Assembly: GCA_015064155.1 (NCBI GenBank) | Contig: SVST01000016.1 | Location: forward strand, 1 to 64,000 | DNA length: 64,000 nucleotides | Source of the DNA: Oscillospiraceae bacterium | Lineage (GTDB): Bacteria > Bacillota > Clostridia > Oscillospirales > CAG-272 | Reading direction: 5' to 3' | Shown: piece after piece, positions 25,118-32,936 of the stretch | Position numbering within the stretch: position 1 is the first letter of the stretch | Layout of the letters: every line of letters starts with the position of its first letter | Position numbers and translations under genes: made by a program | The notes under the pieces: model-generated | Told to the model about the DNA's origin: nothing | Database searches by the model: none | The model's input: only the letters and a program-made list of their open reading frames with translations

Positions 25118-27520
25118 TTATATCGTTTCGGCATAACGAACCGCCTCCATTGCATCCTTGCAGTAACAGTCGGCGCCAATTTCTTTGGAATAAGCTTCGT
25201 TCATCACAGCGCCGCCAACCATCACACGGCAATTCGGGGCAGATACGCGCAATGCCGCAATCGTTTCCGCCATGGCAGGAACCGTTGTCGTCATCAGTGC
25301 GCTGAGCCCGACAAGCGGTGCGCCGCTTTCCAAAACGGTCTGTACCACGCTGTCCGGCGGTACGTCCTTGCCAAGATCGATCACCGAAAAACCGTAATTT
25401 TCCAGCAACAGCTTCACGATGTTTTTGCCGATGTCGTGGATATCACCCTTTACGGTTGCCAGCACGACCGTCATTTTTTTGTCAGCGGTGCTTGCTTGTG
25501 ACGACATCCGACGCTTGATTTCCTCGAACGCTGCCTTTGCCGCCTCGGCACTCATCAAAAGCTGCGGCAGATAGACGGTTTTCTCTTCAAAACCTTTTCC
25601 GACTCGGTCAAGCGCGGGAATAATCTCCCTTTGCACGATCTCCAAGGGCTCGGTGGTTTGCAACAGAAGTGACGTTTGCGCCGCCGCAGAGGAAGCGCGT
25701 CCGTTTAAAATCGCTTTTTGCAGCGTGCTTCCGCCCTCTTCCCTGACCGTCGCATTTCCGCGGGATGCGTCACTTCCTATCACCGTTTGCTGTGGGCAGG
25801 TTGACGCAAAGTCAATATACGCGGCGCAATTCTCATCCATACCGTGTAAAACACGATATGCATAATAAACCTTTCTCATGTCAATCGAATCGGGATTCAT
25901 AATCGCGGCGGAAAGTCCGTTTTCCAATGCCGCCGCAAAAAAGACGCTGTTCACCGCATCGCGCATGGGCAATCCGAACGAAACGTTGGACACACCGAGC
26001 GACGTGTGACATCCAAGCTCCCGTCGGATCATGCGCACCGCCTGCAGGGTCACGCTTGCCGCCCCTTGGTCTGCGCTGACCGTCATGGCAAGCGGGTCAA
26101 AAATAATATCCTCCTTGGAAATTCCGTACGACGCGGCAACCTCCAAGATTTTTTTCGCGATCTGCACACGTCCCCGTGCATCTGCGGGGATTCCGCTGTC
26201 GTCCAGCGTCAACGCAATGACAACACCGCCGTATTTTTGTACCGCCGGAAAGATTGCGTGCATTGACTCGGGCTTTCCGTTAACCGAATTGACCAAAGCC
26301 TTTCCGTTATACAACCGCAATGCCCTCTCCATTGCCGTGGGATTTGCGGTATCCAGCTGCAACGGCAGATCGATCACCGCCTGCAATTCTCTTGTTGCCT
26401 CGCAAAGCATTGCCGCTTCGTCGATTTCGGGTAATCCTACGTTGACGTCCAGAACGTGGGCACCAAGCTCCTGTTGACGAATTCCCTCTTGCAGGATATA
26501 GTCGATATCATGCTCCGCCAAGGCTTGCTTGAATCGCTTTTTTCCGGTGGGATTGATACGCTCGCCGATCAGGACGGGAAGATCGGAAAAATCCACCGCA
26601 TGGGTATAAGAGGACACGACCGTACGGTGCTTTTCTGTCAGCGGCAAAACGGCGGTGTTTTTCGTTTTGTCGGTCAACGCACCGATATATGCAGGGGTCG
26701 TTCCGCAGCATCCGCCGGCTCCGCGAACACCCATGTCGATCATGTGCGCCACATCGGAGGCAAAGTCTTCGGGAGATACGTCGTATACGGTTTTCCCGTT
26801 GCGGCTTTGCGGAAGCCCCGCATTGGGCTTTACGAACACGGGAACCGACGCAACTTTGAGAAGTCGCTCTACCACGGGCATGAGTTGACGGGGACCAAAC
26901 GAGCAGTTGACACCAATCGCATCGGCATGCATTCCCTCAAGAAGTGCCGCCATTGCCTCGGGCTCGGCACCCGTCATCAGCTTTCCGTCCTCCCCGTAGG
27001 CATTGGACACCAGCACGGGAAGATCCGAATTTTCTTTCGCGGCAAGCAAAGCTGCCTTGGTTTCGTAGCTGTCGTTCATGGTTTCGATCATGATCAGATC
27101 AACCCCCAAGCGAACGCCAATACGTACCGTTTTGGCAAAAATTGCTACCGCATCCTCAAAGTCCAAGTCACCGTACGGCTTGAGCAGCTTTCCCGTCGGA
27201 CCAATATCCAAAGCAATCCACTTGCTTTGCATTCCAACCGACGTATCACGTGCAATCCGCGCATTTTCAACGGCAGCCGCAAGGATCTGTTCCAGCTCCT
27301 CATCGGAAAAATGCAGGCTGTTTGCGCCAAAGGTATTGGTATTGACAATATGGCTCCCCGCATCATAATACGCGCGGTGGATCGACTGCACTACGTCCGG
27401 ATGAGAAAGATTCCAACGCTCGGGAGCTTCCCCTGGAGCCAGTCCCGCATCCTGCAGAAGCGTTCCCATCCCACCATCCAGATAAAAAAGACCTTCTCCG
27501 ATCAATTCCTTAACATTCAT
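25118..27520 (-). CDS. metH: Cobalamin-dependent methionine synthase
   Basis: Transfers a methyl group from methyltetrahydrofolate through cobalamin to homocysteine. The 800-residue protein has three of the four MetH modules: homocysteine-binding barrel (LDGGMGTLLQDAG; zinc Cys in GVNCSFG and GGCCGTTP), pterin-binding barrel (LIGERINPTGKKRFK, VNSVNGK) and cap plus B12-binding domain (VKGDIHDIGKNI with the lower-ligand His; VGLSALMTTTVPAM). The C-terminal reactivation domain of E. coli MetH is missing; a separate upstream gene supplies it. Start ATG has AAGGAG. No cobalamin riboswitch is seen ahead of the operon. Confidence 0.96.
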   Translation of the reverse strand: MNVKELIGEGLFYLDGGMGTLLQDAGLAPGEAPERWNLSHPDVVQSIHRAYYDAGSHIVNTNTFGANSLHFSDEELEQILAAAVENARIARDTSVGMQSKWIALDIGPTGKLLKPYGDLDFEDAVAIFAKTVRIGVRLGVDLIMIETMNDSYETKAALLAAKENSDLPVLVSNAYGEDGKLMTGAEPEAMAALLEGMHADAIGVNCSFGPRQLMPVVERLLKVASVPVFVKPNAGLPQSRNGKTVYDVSPEDFASDVAHMIDMGVRGAGGCCGTTPAYIGALTDKTKNTAVLPLTEKHRTVVSSYTHAVDFSDLPVLIGERINPTGKKRFKQALAEHDIDYILQEGIRQQELGAHVLDVNVGLPEIDEAAMLCEATRELQAVIDLPLQLDTANPTAMERALRLYNGKALVNSVNGKPESMHAIFPAVQKYGGVVIALTLDDSGIPADARGRVQIAKKILEVAASYGISKEDIIFDPLAMTVSADQGAASVTLQAVRMIRRELGCHTSLGVSNVSFGLPMRDAVNSVFFAAALENGLSAAIMNPDSIDMRKVYYAYRVLHGMDENCAAYIDFASTCPQQTVIGSDASRGNATVREEGGSTLQKAILNGRASSAAAQTSLLLQTTEPLEIVQREIIPALDRVGKGFEEKTVYLPQLLMSAEAAKAAFEEIKRRMSSQASTADKKMTVVLATVKGDIHDIGKNIVKLLLENYGFSVIDLGKDVPPDSVVQTVLESGAPLVGLSALMTTTVPAMAETIAALRVSAPNCRVMVGGAVMNEAYSKEIGADCYCKDAMEAVRYAETI

Positions 27521-27542
27521 AAGAACTCCTTATCAAAAAAAC

Positions 27543-28160
27543 CTACTTTACGCCGTTGTGAAAAGCACCCACGATTGCCGTTACCGATTTAGACGGCGAC
27601 ATCAGACAATTTTCGCAGAGCGTTACACCGATCCTTTTGGGGCAATCCAGCACACGAAACAGATCGGCTTGAAAAGACAGCGAAAGATCACCGTAGCCCG
27701 GGCTGAATCGAGGCTTGAGAGCATACCCTTTGGGAGCATATTCGTCCTGCAGTGTCTTCATGAAGGCATTGCAAAGAGATTCCACCCGTTCTGCCCCCAA
27801 AGCCTGCAGAGCAACGGCTCGCGAGGGGGAGGTATGCGTATATTTCGCCAGCAACCGATCGAACGGAAGCCCAACCGTTGCGGCAAAAAGGATAACTCCC
27901 GTACAGTTCTCCAAGCATTTTGCCAGCATTCGACTCTCAACCGAAAGCGAACAAAAGGATAACGACGCTCCGTTTTGCTGCAATGCGGCTTCGCGATAGC
28001 ATACGCGATACTGTAAAATCGGGCGCGCCTCCTCGATCACCGAATCGATCAGCATCGACACGTCCTCGGTTTCCGCGCGGCATCCCATATAGCGCAACAG
28101 CTCGCGTCTGTCGATCGGCGGCGCGGAATAGGCTACTGTAAGAATCGGTCCGTTTATCAT
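27543..28160 (-). CDS. Stand-alone methionine synthase reactivation-domain protein
   Basis: A 205-residue homologue of the MetH C-terminal activation domain, which uses SAM and an electron donor to re-methylate oxidised cob(II)alamin. Recognisable are RFSPGYGDLSLSFQ (the SAM-binding RxxPGYG motif) and the terminal MSPSKSVTAIVG (family M-x-P-x-x-S-V-x-G). The track start is 12 codons too early: ATG 28160 overlaps the metF stop as ATGA, giving translational coupling. The adjacent MetH lacks this domain, so the two proteins should act in trans, an arrangement known in Clostridia and other anaerobes. Confidence 0.88.
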   Translation of the reverse strand: MINGPILTVAYSAPPIDRRELLRYMGCRAETEDVSMLIDSVIEEARPILQYRVCYREAALQQNGASLSFCSLSVESRMLAKCLENCTGVILFAATVGLPFDRLLAKYTHTSPSRAVALQALGAERVESLCNAFMKTLQDEYAPKGYALKPRFSPGYGDLSLSFQADLFRVLDCPKRIGVTLCENCLMSPSKSVTAIVGAFHNGVK

Positions 28161-29035
28161 TTGCCCAGCATATCCGAAAGATTGCTTTGAATGCATCTTG
28201 CAATCTCCGGCTTATTCATCGAATATACGTGGACGTTCGTAATATTGTTTGCGAACAAGTCAATAATCTGGTCGGTTGCGTACGCAATTCCAGCCTGCTT
28301 CATTGCGGCAGGGTCGGATCCGAATTTATCCACCAAGGACTTAAACCGTTGTGGCATAAACGACCCCGAAAGCTGAATCGCACGCTCCACCTGATTGGCA
28401 TTGGTAATCGGCATAATGCCCGCGATCACCGGGACGGTAATGCCCGCCTCGCGGATCTTATAGAGGAAATTGTACAACAGATGATTGTCAAAAAACATCT
28501 GCGTCGTTAAAAAATCGCAGCCGGCATCCACCTTTTCCTTGAGCCGCTTGATATCATCCTTTTGATTGATGCTTTCGGGATGAATCTCGGGATAGCACGC
28601 GCCGCCGATGCAAAAATCGGGGTTGCTCTCGCGAAGCTCACGAATCAAGTCCACCGCGTACCGATAATCCCAGCCGCTGCGGTCGGCATTCAGCAAATCC
28701 TTGGGGATATCTCCGCGCAAAGCCATCACGTTTCGGATTCCTGCCACCTTGATTGCGTCAATTTTCTCCTTTACCGTGGTTTTGGTGGAAGAAACACAGG
28801 TCAAATGCGCCAAGGTCGGAACCCCGTATTTTTCTTTGATATCTTTGGCAATATCCAAGGTATACTGGCTCGTACCGCCGCCCGCACCGTATGTTACACT
28901 CATAAACGCGGGATGAAGTGCGGCAATCTCCTCGACCGCCGTCTTCACGCTTTCAAACGCGGTATCGGTCTTCGGAGGAAACACTTCAAACGACAAAGAA
29001 AGTGTATCGTTTTTGATAATATCCATCAAATTCAT
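28157..29035 (-). CDS. metF: 5,10-Methylenetetrahydrofolate reductase
   Basis: FAD enzyme that reduces methylene-THF to methyl-THF, the methyl donor for the MetH encoded two genes downstream. 292 residues. Landmarks: LSFEVFPPKTD (catalytic Glu), MSVTYGAGGGT, HLTCV, VMALRGDIP with YAVDLIRE, and FLTTQMFFDN. ATG 29035 follows AGGTAGGT; the track's GTG is 3 codons upstream. First gene of the operon. The inferred leader is only about 24 bases, too short for a SAM or B12 riboswitch. Confidence 0.95.
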   Translation of the reverse strand: MNLMDIIKNDTLSLSFEVFPPKTDTAFESVKTAVEEIAALHPAFMSVTYGAGGGTSQYTLDIAKDIKEKYGVPTLAHLTCVSSTKTTVKEKIDAIKVAGIRNVMALRGDIPKDLLNADRSGWDYRYAVDLIRELRESNPDFCIGGACYPEIHPESINQKDDIKRLKEKVDAGCDFLTTQMFFDNHLLYNFLYKIREAGITVPVIAGIMPITNANQVERAIQLSGSFMPQRFKSLVDKFGSDPAAMKQAGIAYATDQIIDLFANNITNVHVYSMNKPEIARCIQSNLSDMLGK

Positions 29036-29065
29036 ATTCTGCACCTACCTTTTTTATCATCTCTT

Positions 29066-29094
29066 ATTGTAGCACAAAAAGCGTAAAATGTAAA
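29066..29094 (-). promoter_or_regulatory. Sigma-A promoter of the metF-metH operon
   Basis: Minus strand TTTACA (29089-29094), 17-base spacer, TACAAT (29066-29071). Confidence 0.75.
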
Positions 29095-29196
29095 TAGAAT
29101 TCCCCAAAAAAAGAAAAGACCGTCATTGGATGTCAAAAACAGACAGCCCTTTTCAGCGGCTTTTCGTGCGTGCGACAATTATTTTATCGTTTTTTA

Positions 29197-29225
29197 TTGA
29201 CTTTATCATCGAAATATGGTAATAT
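29197..29225 (+). promoter_or_regulatory. Sigma-A promoter of the amidohydrolase gene
   Basis: TTGACT (29197-29202), 17-base spacer, TAATAT (29220-29225). Confidence 0.7.
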
Positions 29226-29261
29226 GTTGGGAGTATCAAAATGCATCCCGGAGAAATAAAC

Positions 29262-30053
29262 ATGGAAATCATAGACGCACACGCACACATATATCCCGAA
29301 AAAATTGCCGCCAAGGCAACCGATACGATCGGAATCTTTTACGACATCAAAATGGAAATGCCCGCGGGGACAACCGAAAATCTCTTGCTTGAAGGAAAAA
29401 GCGCGGGAATTTCAAGATTTGTGGTTCACTCGGTAGCCACCACCGCGCATCAGGTTCGCTCGATCAATGAGTTTATCAAGCGCGAAATCGACGCTCACCC
29501 CGAGTTTATCGGCTTCATTACCTTGCACCAGGATCTTTCCGAAGAGGAAATCGTTGCCGAGATCGATTGGGCAATTGCCAACAACTTCAAGGGCATCAAG
29601 CTCCATCCCGATTTTCAGAAATTTTATATCGACGATGAAGCGGTTGAAAAATTTTACCGTGCGGCGGCGGGCAAGCTGCCGATCCTCTTGCATATAGGCG
29701 ACGACAGATACGATTATTCAAAACCGTTTCGTCTTGCAAGCATGGCAAAAAAATACCCGAAAACCAACTTTATCGCGGCACATTTCGGAGGCTACCGCTG
29801 TTGGTCGGAGGTGTCGGTATATCAGGGACTTGACAACGTTTGGTTCGACACCTGCTCTGCCCTCCCCATGATCGACACGGCTGAAGCCATGCGAATCATC
29901 AAGCTGTTTGGTGCAGACAGATTTTTCTTTGGAACCGACTTCCCCATGTGGGATGCCTCGGGGGAATTGGAACGCTTTAACAAGCTTCCCTTGACCGATA
30001 CCGAGCGCGAAATGATTCTCAGCGGCAACGTCAAAAAGCTACTGAAACTATAA
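29262..30053 (+). CDS. Amidohydrolase family protein (Amidohydro_2)
   Basis: A 263-residue metal-dependent hydrolase or decarboxylase with a TIM-barrel fold. Metal-binding DAHAHIYPEK at the N-terminus (His-x-His), KLHPDFQKF in the middle, LLHIGDD, FIAAHFGGYR (His), and FGTDFPMWD (Asp) near the end: the complete ligand set of the Amidohydro_2/ACMSD-like group. ATG 29262 follows CCGGAG, so the track start seven codons earlier is not needed. Monocistronic, between its own promoter and a strong terminator. Substrate unknown. Confidence 0.88.
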   Translation: MEIIDAHAHIYPEKIAAKATDTIGIFYDIKMEMPAGTTENLLLEGKSAGISRFVVHSVATTAHQVRSINEFIKREIDAHPEFIGFITLHQDLSEEEIVAEIDWAIANNFKGIKLHPDFQKFYIDDEAVEKFYRAAAGKLPILLHIGDDRYDYSKPFRLASMAKKYPKTNFIAAHFGGYRCWSEVSVYQGLDNVWFDTCSALPMIDTAEAMRIIKLFGADRFFFGTDFPMWDASGELERFNKLPLTDTEREMILSGNVKKLLKL

Positions 30054-30078
30054 AAAAACAGTTTTCTAAAAAAGCAAC

Positions 30079-30125
30079 CGCCAAGGAGTGTGGAAGTTCC
30101 CACAGCCTTTGACGGTTGCTTCTTT
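30079..30125. terminator. Bidirectional terminator between amidohydrolase and ABC exporter genes
   Basis: AGCAACCGCCAAGG...CCTTTGACGGTTGCT long hairpin with TTCTTTT on plus and a TTTTTTAG run on minus; serves the two convergent genes. Confidence 0.85.
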
Positions 30126-32347
30126 TAGGTTTTAGCGGATGCTTCCATCCGACTCATTTCACGTTGCGCCATCACCAGTCCATAGTAGATGCCGCCCTTT
30201 TCCATCAGCTCGTCGTGCGTTCCAACCTCGGCAATCCCGCCCTTGTCCAAAACGACCAGCCTTGTGGCATTCCGAAGCGTGGACAGCCGATGCGCAATGG
30301 CAATGGTGGTCCTACCGCCCGACAACGCCTGCAGTGCGTCCTGGATCAGCTTTTCGGTTTCGGTATCAAGAGAGGCGGTCGCCTCGTCCAGAATCAAAAT
30401 TTTGGGATTGTGGAGCAACGCGCGTGCAATGGCAATCCGCTGACGCTCGCCGCCCGACAAGGTGTGTCCTTTTTCTCCAACGTAGGTATTGTAGCCGTCG
30501 GGTAAGCGAATGATAAACTCATGTGCTCCCGCAGATTTCGCAGCCTGTATGATCTCCTCGGGCGTTGCGCTCGGCTTTGCGTAAGCAATATTTTGCATCA
30601 CGCTGCCGGTAAAGAGAAAATTCTCCTGCAAAACAACCCCCATCTGCGAACGCAGCTGCTCCTGCGAAAGCTCGCGAATATCCACACCGTCAATGAGGAT
30701 TGCCCCCTCGTCCACGTCGTACATCCGCATAATCAGATTGATCAGGGTCGATTTTCCAACCCCCGATTTTCCAACCAATCCCACAAATTCTCCGGGTCGG
30801 ATTTGCAGATTGATATCGTGCAAAACCTCCTCGGCATCCTGATAGCCGAACGACACGTGAGAAAGTTCAATCTGCCCTTGCAAAGACTTTTCCTCTGCAT
30901 CTGCAGGCGATACCAAGTCCAAAGGCTCGTCCAAAATCTCGTAAACGCGCGTCACCGAGGTCATCATGTGCATAAAATGACGCGGAAAATTCACCAACGC
31001 GCTCAACGGTGCGTAGATCATGCCTGCGTATGCCGAAAACTGCGACATTTCTCCTGCGGTCATCTGTCCGTCCAGCATTTTTCTGCCCACGTAATAGAGC
31101 AGCACGTACTCGCCGATGCCCATAATAAAATGCAACAGTGGCATCAAGACCGCCCAAACGCGCTCCTGCCGCAGCTGCGCATCGCGCTCCTTGGCGGAAA
31201 TTTCCTCGTAGCGCTCCTCCTCGTGCTTTTCCATGCCGTACGCTTTCACCACGCGAATGCCCGAAAAGATATCGTGCAGAATGGCATTGGAACGGGAATT
31301 CAGCTCCCAACGGCGGTGAAACATTCCACGCATAAATCGCCAGAACAAACGAAAGGCAATCACAACGAACGGCGCGGGCACCAAAATCAAGAGAGCCAGA
31401 CGCCAATCGTAAAAGAACAGAATTCCGCCTACCGCCAAAAGCAGCATCGTTTGCTCCAAAATTCCCGGCAACTGGCTGATCAGAAAGTTCTTGATGACTC
31501 GCGTATCGCTTCCCACACGGTTCATCAGTTCTCCCGAGGTTCGTTCCGAAATTTTGCCAATCGAAAGCTGTTGAATCTTTTCAAACACCAGATTCCGCAG
31601 CCGTACGATCAAATTATTTCCCGCCAGCGTTAAAAAGTAACCACGAAAGGCGGAAAGCACCCGCCGCACCAAATTGGCGGCAAGCATCGAAAGGATAACC
31701 CCCAAAAAGCCCCACCAAAAAACGTTTTCGGCACTTTTTCCGATGTAATCGTCCACCAAAATGCGGTTGAGCCAAGGGGTAATAACACTGACACCGGTCA
31801 CCGCAAAAAAGAGCAAAACCGACGCGATAACGTACCATTTTTCGGGCAATGCCAGCTTGCACAGCCGTATCATCACCTTTTTCTTGGACGCACACCTGGG
31901 GCAGGTTCGGCTTCCGCGCGGATACGGCTTGCCGCAAGAGGGGCAGGTTCCCGACGTAGCCTTTCTCATTTTGGAAAAATCGGTGCTTTGATGTCGCAAA
32001 TAAAAATTCGCTCGCTTGACGCATTGCGCCATCAGTGCTTGAAACCGACTGTCGGCACGTGCCAACAAGGTCTGTGATCCGTCCTTGCGGGTCAGCTCCA
32101 CCGATTGACAGCCCACTCCCGATACCAGGGTGAATCGCTCGACATTGTCCATCGGCTCACAAAACGTAAGCTCCTTTTCGGTGTAAACGCGAATTTCGTT
32201 TGTCCAAAAGCCGACTAACACGTCGGCTTGTTTTTTGGGATTCAGCCGATCCAAATTGGCAAGCATGACGGCAAACAAGCCCTCCTCGGGAGCCTTTGGA
32301 TCGACCTTACGTACCTTTTCAAAAAGGCGCGGATTGACTTGCTCCAT
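30125..32347 (-). CDS. ABC half-exporter (permease-ATPase) with N-terminal zinc ribbon
   Basis: A 740-residue fused transporter. Residues 1-125 are an extra cytosolic domain (a beta-rich region with VLVGFWTNEIRVYTEKE) ending in a zinc ribbon, CPSCG...CPRC. Then come six TM helices of an ABC type-1 exporter (from about residue 165) and an ATPase: Walker A GKSGVGKST, Q-loop VVLQENFLF, signature LSGGERQRIA, Walker B LILDEATASLD, switch IAHRLSTL. All catalytic residues are present. Start ATG follows AAGGAGGCGACGT. Its partner, 763 aa with the same layout, is two genes upstream, so a heterodimer is likely. Substrate unknown; the NNQ peptide of the same operon is a candidate. Confidence 0.92.
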   Translation of the reverse strand: MEQVNPRLFEKVRKVDPKAPEEGLFAVMLANLDRLNPKKQADVLVGFWTNEIRVYTEKELTFCEPMDNVERFTLVSGVGCQSVELTRKDGSQTLLARADSRFQALMAQCVKRANFYLRHQSTDFSKMRKATSGTCPSCGKPYPRGSRTCPRCASKKKVMIRLCKLALPEKWYVIASVLLFFAVTGVSVITPWLNRILVDDYIGKSAENVFWWGFLGVILSMLAANLVRRVLSAFRGYFLTLAGNNLIVRLRNLVFEKIQQLSIGKISERTSGELMNRVGSDTRVIKNFLISQLPGILEQTMLLLAVGGILFFYDWRLALLILVPAPFVVIAFRLFWRFMRGMFHRRWELNSRSNAILHDIFSGIRVVKAYGMEKHEEERYEEISAKERDAQLRQERVWAVLMPLLHFIMGIGEYVLLYYVGRKMLDGQMTAGEMSQFSAYAGMIYAPLSALVNFPRHFMHMMTSVTRVYEILDEPLDLVSPADAEEKSLQGQIELSHVSFGYQDAEEVLHDINLQIRPGEFVGLVGKSGVGKSTLINLIMRMYDVDEGAILIDGVDIRELSQEQLRSQMGVVLQENFLFTGSVMQNIAYAKPSATPEEIIQAAKSAGAHEFIIRLPDGYNTYVGEKGHTLSGGERQRIAIARALLHNPKILILDEATASLDTETEKLIQDALQALSGGRTTIAIAHRLSTLRNATRLVVLDKGGIAEVGTHDELMEKGGIYYGLVMAQREMSRMEASAKT

Positions 32348-32358
32348 ACGTCGCCTCC

Positions 32359-32916
32359 TTACAGATACAGCTCGATCTTTTTATAGCTTTTTCGATCCAG
32401 CTTTTCCACGTCGGGAAGCTCAAATCGATTGCCGTTAACGTCCATAAAAATCAACCGATGCTCGCCGGCACGAATGATGCTGCGGAAGGTATCGTGCAAG
32501 GTAAAGCTGACGTTTCCCTCTTCGGTTACGACCTTCCAATAGGAGAAGCCGTAACGCTCCTTCACGCTCAGAATTCTGATGACCGTGGGTGCAAAATAGC
32601 GGTGCTCCAGCTCGGTACGCAAAAGCGCATACGCCTCTCCTTCAAAATCGGACAGTCTGCGTATAATTCCGATCTCGGCTTGCTCCTCGTCAAGCACCGA
32701 AATGAATTCCCAAAGAAAATCAAACGGAAATTGACGGGAGAGAAAGGCGCGCTTTTCTTCTCCTCCGTACGTAACGAACAGCAACCCGTTTTTGCATGCG
32801 AAGGAGGCATTTTCTGCGGTCAACCAAACCGTTACCGATATTTCGGCAAGACTGCGTTCGCGTTTTTCTCGACGTGGAGGTCCTCCGTTCGGACCGTGAT
32901 GTAAATGATGTTCCAT
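32359..32916 (-). CDS. DUF1854 domain protein between two ABC exporters
   Basis: A 185-residue cytosolic protein with a His-rich N-terminus (MEHHLHHGPNG). The body matches my memory of DUF1854: FPFDFLWEFISVLDEEQAEIG, ELEHRYFAPTVIRI, YWKVVTEEG and the closing DVNGNRFELPDVEKLDRKS. The family is known mainly from genes next to ABC exporters, and in some bacteria those clusters have been linked to cyanophycin metabolism; function is not established. ATG 32916 has AAAGGAGGG upstream (track start 10 codons earlier). It begins 20 bases inside the end of the upstream ABC gene's neighbourhood and lies 11 bases before the next, so all three are co-translated. Confidence 0.85.
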   Translation of the reverse strand: MEHHLHHGPNGGPPRREKRERSLAEISVTVWLTAENASFACKNGLLFVTYGGEEKRAFLSRQFPFDFLWEFISVLDEEQAEIGIIRRLSDFEGEAYALLRTELEHRYFAPTVIRILSVKERYGFSYWKVVTEEGNVSFTLHDTFRSIIRAGEHRLIFMDVNGNRFELPDVEKLDRKSYKKIELYL

Positions 32917-32936
32917 CGTTGTTGCGCTCCCTCCTT

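Noticed and set aside
26456-27592. 378-aa plus-strand ORF
   Set aside because: Antisense shadow of metH.
29036-29100. SAM (S-box) or cobalamin riboswitch ahead of metF
   Set aside because: Promoter to ATG leaves only about 24 bases of leader and none of the conserved motifs are present.
30521-31633. 370-aa plus-strand ORF
   Set aside because: Antisense shadow of the 740-aa ABC exporter.
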